From contig MEXZ01000143.1 of NCBI GenBank assembly GCA_001773855.1, positions 2,275 to 12,906 on the forward strand: a DNA stretch of 10,632 bases. The letters are read 5' to 3'. The notes beneath the pieces are model-generated. The model was not told where the DNA came from, did no database searches, and saw nothing but the letters and a program-made list of their open reading frames with translations. Positions 6,993 to 10,632 of this stretch are shown piece by piece. The DNA comes from Candidatus Aminicenantes bacterium RBG_13_64_14. GTDB taxonomy: Bacteria; Acidobacteriota; Aminicenantia; Aminicenantales; Saccharicenantaceae. Both the position numbers and the translations under genes were made by a program. How positions within the stretch are numbered: the first letter of the stretch is position 1; each line of letters opens with the position of its first letter.

Positions 6993-7727
6993 TCATGTCC
7001 TTTCGTGGCGGTTGATGATGTGGACTTCGAGGTCGTCCGGCCGGGAGAGAGAGGCCGAAACGCAGGCGACGGCGACGCGGAAGTCTTTTTCCGGAAGGAC
7101 GGGGCCGAGTTCGCGGTAGACCGTTTCGGCCGTCTCTCGGGCACTCCCGCCGTGGAGTTCGACGCGATGCGGCTCGCCCGTGAAGGATGGCAGGGGGTCT
7201 CGGTTGGGACCCTCATAAGTGGAGACCAGCCGCCCCTCCCCTTCCCGGAGCGGGACCTCGAAGTAGCTCCTCAAAGTCTCGCCCGATTCGCCCCTGCGGA
7301 CGAGGCTCAATCCGGCCGAGCCGCGGACGAAACAGCCGCTTATCCGCGGCGTAAAGATGGGGGCGTCGGGCTCGAAGTCCCAGGCCGCCAGGGCCTTTGA
7401 CAGCACGCTGACCGGCCCGGCCCCGGACGTCAAGCCGTCCCGGATATCGGCCGTCTGCTTGCCGTTGGAGACGGCGACTCCCGCTTGTCCGAAAAGGAGG
7501 GCCGGGTAGACAAGAAGATCGACGTTCCCCTTCTTCAGGACGTCCTCGTCAGTCGGCTGGGCCCAGATGCCGCGGTTGCGGAGGACCAGTTTTCGGGCCT
7601 GGCTCGAGGGCGAGCGCCCGGTGATGGCGTAGACGATCACGGTCCTGGCGCCTGCGGAAGCCAGGCCCATGGCGATGAGACGGCCGGGGTATTCGAGCCT
7701 CGCAAGCAGTCCTGTCATCGTGTCCAT
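6993..7727 (-). CDS. purO: PurO-type IMP cyclohydrolase
   Basis: A 244-residue protein of the archaeal-type IMP cyclohydrolase family (PurO, IMP_cyclohyd), which closes the ring of FAICAR to give IMP, the last step of purine synthesis. It is unrelated to the cyclohydrolase domain of PurH. Seen directly: YPGRLIAMG (13-21), ITGRSPSSQARK (35-46), VAVSNGKQTADI (84-95), a WDFEPDAPIFTPRISGC block (116-132) and VSTYEG (168-173), which align with PurO of Methanothermobacter as I recall it. It is about 40 residues longer than the archaeal enzyme. It is the first gene of the minus-strand operon. AAAGGA lies seven to eight bases before the ATG at 7727, and a sigma70-type promoter lies just upstream. Being followed after three bases by a transformylase that lacks a cyclohydrolase domain strongly supports the assignment. 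Biochemical activity is inferred. Confidence 0.88.
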   Translation of the reverse strand: MDTMTGLLARLEYPGRLIAMGLASAGARTVIVYAITGRSPSSQARKLVLRNRGIWAQPTDEDVLKKGNVDLLVYPALLFGQAGVAVSNGKQTADIRDGLTSGAGPVSVLSKALAAWDFEPDAPIFTPRISGCFVRGSAGLSLVRRGESGETLRSYFEVPLREGEGRLVSTYEGPNRDPLPSFTGEPHRVELHGGSARETAETVYRELGPVLPEKDFRVAVACVSASLSRPDDLEVHIINRHERT

Positions 7728-7748
7728 CGTCTCGTCCTTTCGCGCCTA

Positions 7749-7777
7749 TTGATAACACACCCCCTCGCGCCTGTCAA
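7749..7777 (-). promoter_or_regulatory. Predicted sigma70-type promoter of the purO-to-glgC operon
   Basis: On the minus strand a perfect -35 TTGACA (7772-7777) is followed after 17 bases by TATCAA (7749-7754, four of six matches to TATAAT). Transcription would begin near 7742, giving a leader of only about 15 bases before the purO ATG, with its AAAGGA site inside it. It is the only recognisable promoter ahead of the seven-gene run. No operator or riboswitch is evident in so short a leader. Confidence 0.65.
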
Positions 7778-7784
7778 AATCGAC

Positions 7785-7814
7785 TTGAGGGAAGTTCGGT
7801 GAATCTGGTAGAAT
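7785..7814 (+). promoter_or_regulatory. Predicted promoter of the LOG-rlpA transcript
   Basis: TTGAGG (7785-7790) and TAGAAT (7809-7814) separated by 18 bases on the plus strand, four and five matches to the sigma70 consensus. A start near 7821 would leave about 29 bases of leader before the ATG at 7850. The -35 is seven bases from that of the divergent operon. The -10 is embedded in a direct repeat of GAATCTGG (7801-7808 and 7811-7818), which could be a regulator site or chance. Confidence 0.5.
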
Positions 7815-7818
7815 CTGG
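7801..7818. repeat. Short direct repeat in the divergent promoter region
   Basis: GAATCTGG occurs twice with a two-base spacer, giving a ten-base period that matches one DNA turn. It overlaps the predicted plus-strand -10. This is the arrangement of a tandem operator, but two copies of eight bases are weak evidence. Confidence 0.35.
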
Positions 7819-7849
7819 ATGAGATCCGGTGAAGGAGGCCGGCCCGACG

Positions 7850-8587
7850 ATGAAAAAGACCGACTACCCCGAAGAATCCTTCCGCGACCCCGAATTCCTA
7901 GAGTCCCTCGAGGGACGGACTCTTCGCATCCTGAGCGAATACCTTGGCCCCATGGCCCGCCTCGACCGGGCCAAAATCAACAGTACGATCCTTTTCCTCG
8001 GCTCGGCCAAGGCCGATCCGACCAACGCCGATTCCGATTTCCACCGCTACTATTGGGAGGCGGAGGAACTGGCCTTTCTCCTGGCCAAGTGGGCCATCTC
8101 ACTGAAGAAACCCAAAGGCAAGGATTTTGTCGTCTGCACGGGAGCCGGTCCCGGCATCATGGAAGCGGCCAACCGGGGCGCCTCCCGGGCGGGAGGAAAG
8201 ACGCTCGGGATGAACATCTCGCTCCCCCAGGCGCAGAACCCGAACCCCTACGTCACGCCCGAACTGTCGTTCTCCTTCCATTATTTCTTCATGCGGAAAT
8301 TCTGGCTCGCCTACAAGGCCAAGGCGGTGATCATCTTTCCGGGAGGATTCGGCACGCTCGACGAGTTCTTCGAGATCCTCACCCTGCTCCAGACGAGCAA
8401 GATCTCGAAAAAGGAACTCGTCCTCGTCCTCTACGGCGGGAACTACTGGCGGGACCTGATCAAATTCGATTCCATGGTCGAGAAGGGAGCCATCTGCGCC
8501 GACGACCTCAAGCTCTTCCGTATCTGCTCAACGCCTCGCGAGGCCTTCGCTTATCTCAAGAAGAGGCTGACGGGTTTTCTTGGCTGA
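7850..8587 (+). CDS. LOG-family protein (TIGR00730-type Rossmann fold, nucleotide phosphoribohydrolase-like)
   Basis: A 245-residue cytosolic protein of the LYSINE DECARBOXYLASE-like/LOG family. Characterised members hydrolyse cytokinin ribotides or nucleoside monophosphates such as AMP to base plus ribose 5-phosphate. Seen directly: a Rossmann start ILFLGSAKA (47-55), CTGAGPGIMEAANRGA (96-111), the MRK motif (148-150) and the signature PGGFGTLDE (164-172) with its catalytic Glu172. Many members are mis-annotated as lysine decarboxylases, which this is not. The ATG at 7850 is preferred: AAGGAGG (7832-7838) lies 11 bases before it and overlaps the only upstream in-frame start (a GTG at 7829). 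The physiological substrate cannot be told from sequence; nucleotide salvage or turnover is the general expectation. Its last 8 bases overlap the start of the RlpA gene. Confidence 0.9.
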   Translation: MKKTDYPEESFRDPEFLESLEGRTLRILSEYLGPMARLDRAKINSTILFLGSAKADPTNADSDFHRYYWEAEELAFLLAKWAISLKKPKGKDFVVCTGAGPGIMEAANRGASRAGGKTLGMNISLPQAQNPNPYVTPELSFSFHYFFMRKFWLAYKAKAVIIFPGGFGTLDEFFEILTLLQTSKISKKELVLVLYGGNYWRDLIKFDSMVEKGAICADDLKLFRICSTPREAFAYLKKRLTGFLG

Positions 8588-9236
8588 TCGGACCGGGGTT
8601 CAAGGGACGGAGCGCGGCGGCCGAGTTCGCGCCGTCCTCGCCGTCGCCCTGACCCTGAGCGCGGCCGCCTGTGCCAGGCTGCCGTATGCCCCGAAAAGCG
8701 GCGTCGAGGTCGGCGTCGCCTCCTGGTACGGGCAGGAATTCCACGGCCGTCCGACTTCGAGCCGCGAAGTCTTCAACATGAACGACATGACCGCGGCCCA
8801 CCGCACGCTGCCCTTCGGGACGCACGTCATGGTCACGAACCTCGAGAACGACCGGTCGGTCGTCGTCCGCATCAACGACCGGGGGCCGTTCGTACGGGGC
8901 CGGATCATCGACCTGTCCTACGCCGCTGCGCGAGTCCTCGGCCTCATCGGACCGGGAACGGCCCGCGTCCGGTTGGAAAATCTGGGCGGATTCCGGGAGC
9001 CGTCCCGGGAGTCCGGGGGGATCTGGCTCCAGGTCGGCGCCTTTTCGGTCCAGGAGAACGCCTACGCCCTGAAAAAACGGTTGGACAAGACCTATCCGGG
9101 AGTGGCCGTGACGACGCTCAAGACCGGGAACGGGATTTACTACCGGGTCAGGGTCCGGGCCGACGGGAATTCGGCCGACGCTCTGGCCTCGCGATTAGCC
9201 GGAGAGGGCTTCCCCGTCATCCTCATCCGCGAATAA
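8580..9236 (+). CDS. rlpA: RlpA-like septal lipoprotein (DPBB lytic transglycosylase fold) with C-terminal SPOR domain
   Basis: A 218-residue envelope protein. Residues 17-31 form a short hydrophobic signal segment ending in a relaxed lipobox (LSAAAC, Cys31), so an outer-membrane lipoprotein is likely. Residues about 45-133 are the double-psi beta-barrel of RlpA: GVASWYGQEFHGRPTSS, then MTAAHRTLPFG (70-80, with His74), VTNL, RINDRGPF (97-104, with Asp100) and GRIIDLSYAAARVLG. Residues about 146-218 form a SPOR domain (GIWLQVGAFSVQENA at the start, YYRVRVR inside), which binds denuded glycan at division sites. RlpA of Pseudomonas aeruginosa is a lytic transglycosylase for such glycan; others lack activity. 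The start is a TTG at 8580, the only near start codon before the signal peptide because an in-frame TGA stands at 8568. It overlaps the LOG gene by eight bases with only a distant AAGAGG upstream, suggesting coupled translation. Confidence 0.92.
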   Translation: MADRTGVQGTERGGRVRAVLAVALTLSAAACARLPYAPKSGVEVGVASWYGQEFHGRPTSSREVFNMNDMTAAHRTLPFGTHVMVTNLENDRSVVVRINDRGPFVRGRIIDLSYAAARVLGLIGPGTARVRLENLGGFREPSRESGGIWLQVGAFSVQENAYALKKRLDKTYPGVAVTTLKTGNGIYYRVRVRADGNSADALASRLAGEGFPVILIRE

Positions 9237-9254
9237 AAGCCGCCCCGCCGAAAC

Positions 9255-10322
9255 CTACCGGTTCCTCTCCCGGCGCTTGTAAAGATAGGCGGCATCCCGG
9301 AGCTTGTTCTCGACCCCGTCGTGGACGGCGTATGTCCCGCCCTGCTCAAGGCAGGCCGCGCCGAACTCGCCCTTCTTGTTGAGAGCGTAGAAATTGAGGC
9401 CGAACTTGGGCCGCCCGTCGGCATCGCAGAGCCGGGGCACAAGCTTGGTCTTCGCGACGATGGCCTCGCATGTCTTCAGGCAGGCCTGTTCGGGCGTGAG
9501 GCCCCGTCCCATGAGGTCGACGATCCGGAAGCTGGCGCAGGTTTGAAGGTTGGCCTCGCCCCGCCCCGTCGACCCGGCCGCGCCGATCTCGTTGTCGACG
9601 TAGAGCCCGGCCCCGATGATGGGCGAATCCCCGACCCGTCCCGAGAGCTTCCAGGACAGGCCGCTCGTCGTGGTCACGCCGGCCAGTCTTCCCGCGGCGT
9701 CAAGGGCGATGCAGTTGATCGTCCCGTGCGTGCTCATGACCGATCGGAGCTCTTCGGGGATACTGTCGGACTTCGGAGGGAACCAATTATCCCGGTTGGA
9801 CATGGTTTCCTTCCAGCGCAGCCAGGCGGTGCGGGACTTCTCCGTCAGAAGATCCTCCTCTTTGAAGCCGTGGGCCCGGGCGAACTTGAGCGCGCCTTTC
9901 CCGACGAGGAGGACGTGGTCCGTCCTCTCCATGACGAGCCTGGCCACCTTGGATGGATTCTTGATGTTCCGGAGGGCGGCCACCGCGCCGGCGGTGTGCG
10001 TTGGCCCGTACATGACCGAGGCGTCGAGCTCGACGACGCCGTCCTCGTTCGGCAGGCCGCCGTAGCCGACGGACATGTCGTCGGGATCGTCCTCGACGAT
10101 GTTCACCCCGGCGATAACGGCATCGAGGGGGTCGCCGCCGGACTGGAGGATCTCCATGGCCTTTTGGGTGGCCCGGATCCCGTTCCCGCTGGACACGACG
10201 CGGGGCCCCGCGCCGGCCGCCGCCGTCACGGCCGCTGCCCGTCCGAGCCCGACGGGGATGAACGCCGCTGCGCCGGCTCCGACCCCGGTCTTGAGGAAAT
10301 CACGTCTCGAATATTTTGCCAT
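9255..10322 (-). CDS. Tat-exported N4-(beta-N-acetylglucosaminyl)-L-asparaginase (glycosylasparaginase family, Ntn hydrolase)
   Basis: A 355-residue precursor. The N-terminus SRRDFLKTG (5-13) followed by a weakly hydrophobic Ala/Gly stretch is a twin-arginine signal, so a folded, exported enzyme is expected. The family cleaves itself before a threonine to give alpha and beta chains, then hydrolyses the GlcNAc-asparagine link or related beta-aspartyl amides. Seen directly: SGGDPLDAV (61-69), GYGGLPNEDGVVELDA (86-101), the cleavage site STHG/TINCIALD with the predicted nucleophile Thr201, GRVGDSPIIGAGLYVD (228-243) and AGSTGRGEAN (249-258). The cleavage motif reads HGT, where human and Flavobacterium enzymes have HDT and plant-type asparaginases have GT. 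Substrate preference (glycoasparagine, asparagine or isoaspartyl) is therefore uncertain. The ATG at 10322 has AAGGAGA about ten bases upstream. It lies 14 bases after the unrecognised upstream gene and converges on rlpA with 18 bases between them. Confidence 0.9.
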   Translation of the reverse strand: MAKYSRRDFLKTGVGAGAAAFIPVGLGRAAAVTAAAGAGPRVVSSGNGIRATQKAMEILQSGGDPLDAVIAGVNIVEDDPDDMSVGYGGLPNEDGVVELDASVMYGPTHTAGAVAALRNIKNPSKVARLVMERTDHVLLVGKGALKFARAHGFKEEDLLTEKSRTAWLRWKETMSNRDNWFPPKSDSIPEELRSVMSTHGTINCIALDAAGRLAGVTTTSGLSWKLSGRVGDSPIIGAGLYVDNEIGAAGSTGRGEANLQTCASFRIVDLMGRGLTPEQACLKTCEAIVAKTKLVPRLCDADGRPKFGLNFYALNKKGEFGAACLEQGGTYAVHDGVENKLRDAAYLYKRRERNR

Positions 10323-10336
10323 CTCGCTGACTCTCC

Positions 10337-10632
10337 TTATTTTTCATAGGTCTCGTTCAGGGTCTCTTTTTCCAGGTCATCGAGGAGCTGGACGAGGACA
10401 GTGTGTTCGCCCTCGGGAACGTTGAACTTGTGCGCGCTGCCGGAAAAAACGTCCATTTCCCGGCCGTCCACGAGAAGCTGGTATTTGCCTTTCTTCAGAA
10501 AACGCAGCCTGACCCCTCGCCTTTTCAAGGTTTTGATGTTGAAGGACACCTCCGATTCGTTGTAGAGGAAGCGGCGGATGACCGCGCCCCCGTCGACGGC
10601 CAGGATGGTCTCGCCCTCCTCGCGCAGGACGG
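10337..10632 (-). CDS. C-terminal end of an unrecognised protein, cut by the right edge
   Basis: An open frame runs without a stop from the right edge to TAA at 10337, giving the last 97 residues. A GTG at 10549 could begin a 70-residue protein, but the frame continues sensibly upstream (VLREEGETILAVDGG..., then RRFLYNESEVSF), so this is more likely the tail of a larger gene. The segment alternates hydrophobic and charged residues with several turns (KKGKYQLLVDGREMD, VPEGEHTVLVQL), the pattern of a small beta-sandwich such as those ending secreted polysaccharide-acting enzymes. I do not recognise the family and cannot assign a function. The 14-base gap to the glycosylasparaginase gene suggests one transcript. 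Confidence 0.7.
   Translation of the reverse strand, partial: VLREEGETILAVDGGAVIRRFLYNESEVSFNIKTLKRRGVRLRFLKKGKYQLLVDGREMDVFSGSAHKFNVPEGEHTVLVQLLDDLEKETLNETYEK

Noticed and set aside
7829..7849. Seven-residue upstream extension of the LOG protein from a GTG
   Set aside because: The GTG overlaps the AAGGAGG ribosome binding site of the ATG at 7850 and has none of its own.
9237..9254. Possible bidirectional terminator in the convergent gap between rlpA and the asparaginase
   Set aside because: Only 18 bases; GC-rich with short T or A runs nearby, but no stem of convincing length could be paired.
9321..10349. Plus-strand open frame of 342 codons opposite the glycosylasparaginase
   Set aside because: Antisense shadow of a gene with clear Tat and Ntn-hydrolase motifs; low-complexity Gly/Ala/Asp-rich translation with no family features.
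1..10632. Mobile elements, CRISPR arrays, tRNA or rRNA genes, riboswitches
   Set aside because: Reading the sequence showed no repeats-with-spacers, transposase motifs, terminal inverted repeats or RNA gene signatures, and the coding density leaves no room for large ones.

Overview
The window is GC-rich bacterial DNA that is almost completely coding, with no stretch over about 125 bases lacking a gene. It holds ten protein genes, two of them cut by the window edges. I see no tRNA, rRNA, insertion sequence, CRISPR array or other mobile DNA. The mix of genes is a cytosolic alpha-glucan cassette made of GH57 enzymes, an archaeal-type PurO IMP cyclohydrolase beside a standalone AICAR transformylase, an RlpA-SPOR lipoprotein and a Tat-exported glycosylasparaginase. 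The RlpA, SPOR and Tat proteins point to a Gram-negative-type bacterium. A poorly cultured lineage of the Aminicenantes or Acidobacteriota kind is plausible, but that is a low-confidence inference from gene content.

Region 1 (about 7750 down to 1, minus strand) looks like one long operon of seven genes, continuing beyond the left edge. In order of transcription they are: PurO-type IMP cyclohydrolase, standalone AICAR transformylase, a 71-residue membrane protein of unknown function, a GH57 amylopullulanase-like hydrolase, a GH57 4-alpha-glucanotransferase, a GH57/DUF1957 branching enzyme, and glucose-1-phosphate adenylyltransferase (glgC, cut by the edge). Every junction is a gap of 14 bases or less, or a short overlap (4, 11 and 17 bases). 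A TTGACA-N17-TATCAA promoter lies just upstream of the first gene. The first two genes carry out the last two steps of IMP synthesis. The last four make ADP-glucose and remodel or mobilise glycogen-like alpha-glucan.

Region 2 (7728-9236, plus strand) is transcribed divergently from a promoter back-to-back with the first. It encodes a LOG-family (TIGR00730-type) nucleotide phosphoribohydrolase-like protein, overlapped by 8 bases by an RlpA-like septal lipoprotein with a SPOR domain.

Region 3 (9255-10632, minus strand) converges on region 2. It holds a Tat-exported N4-(beta-N-acetylglucosaminyl)-L-asparaginase homologue. Fourteen bases upstream of it is the C-terminal end of an unrecognised protein that enters from the right edge.

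The most noteworthy points are the GH57-only alpha-glucan cassette, its apparent co-transcription with a split, archaeal-style end of purine synthesis, and the small membrane protein between the two modules.
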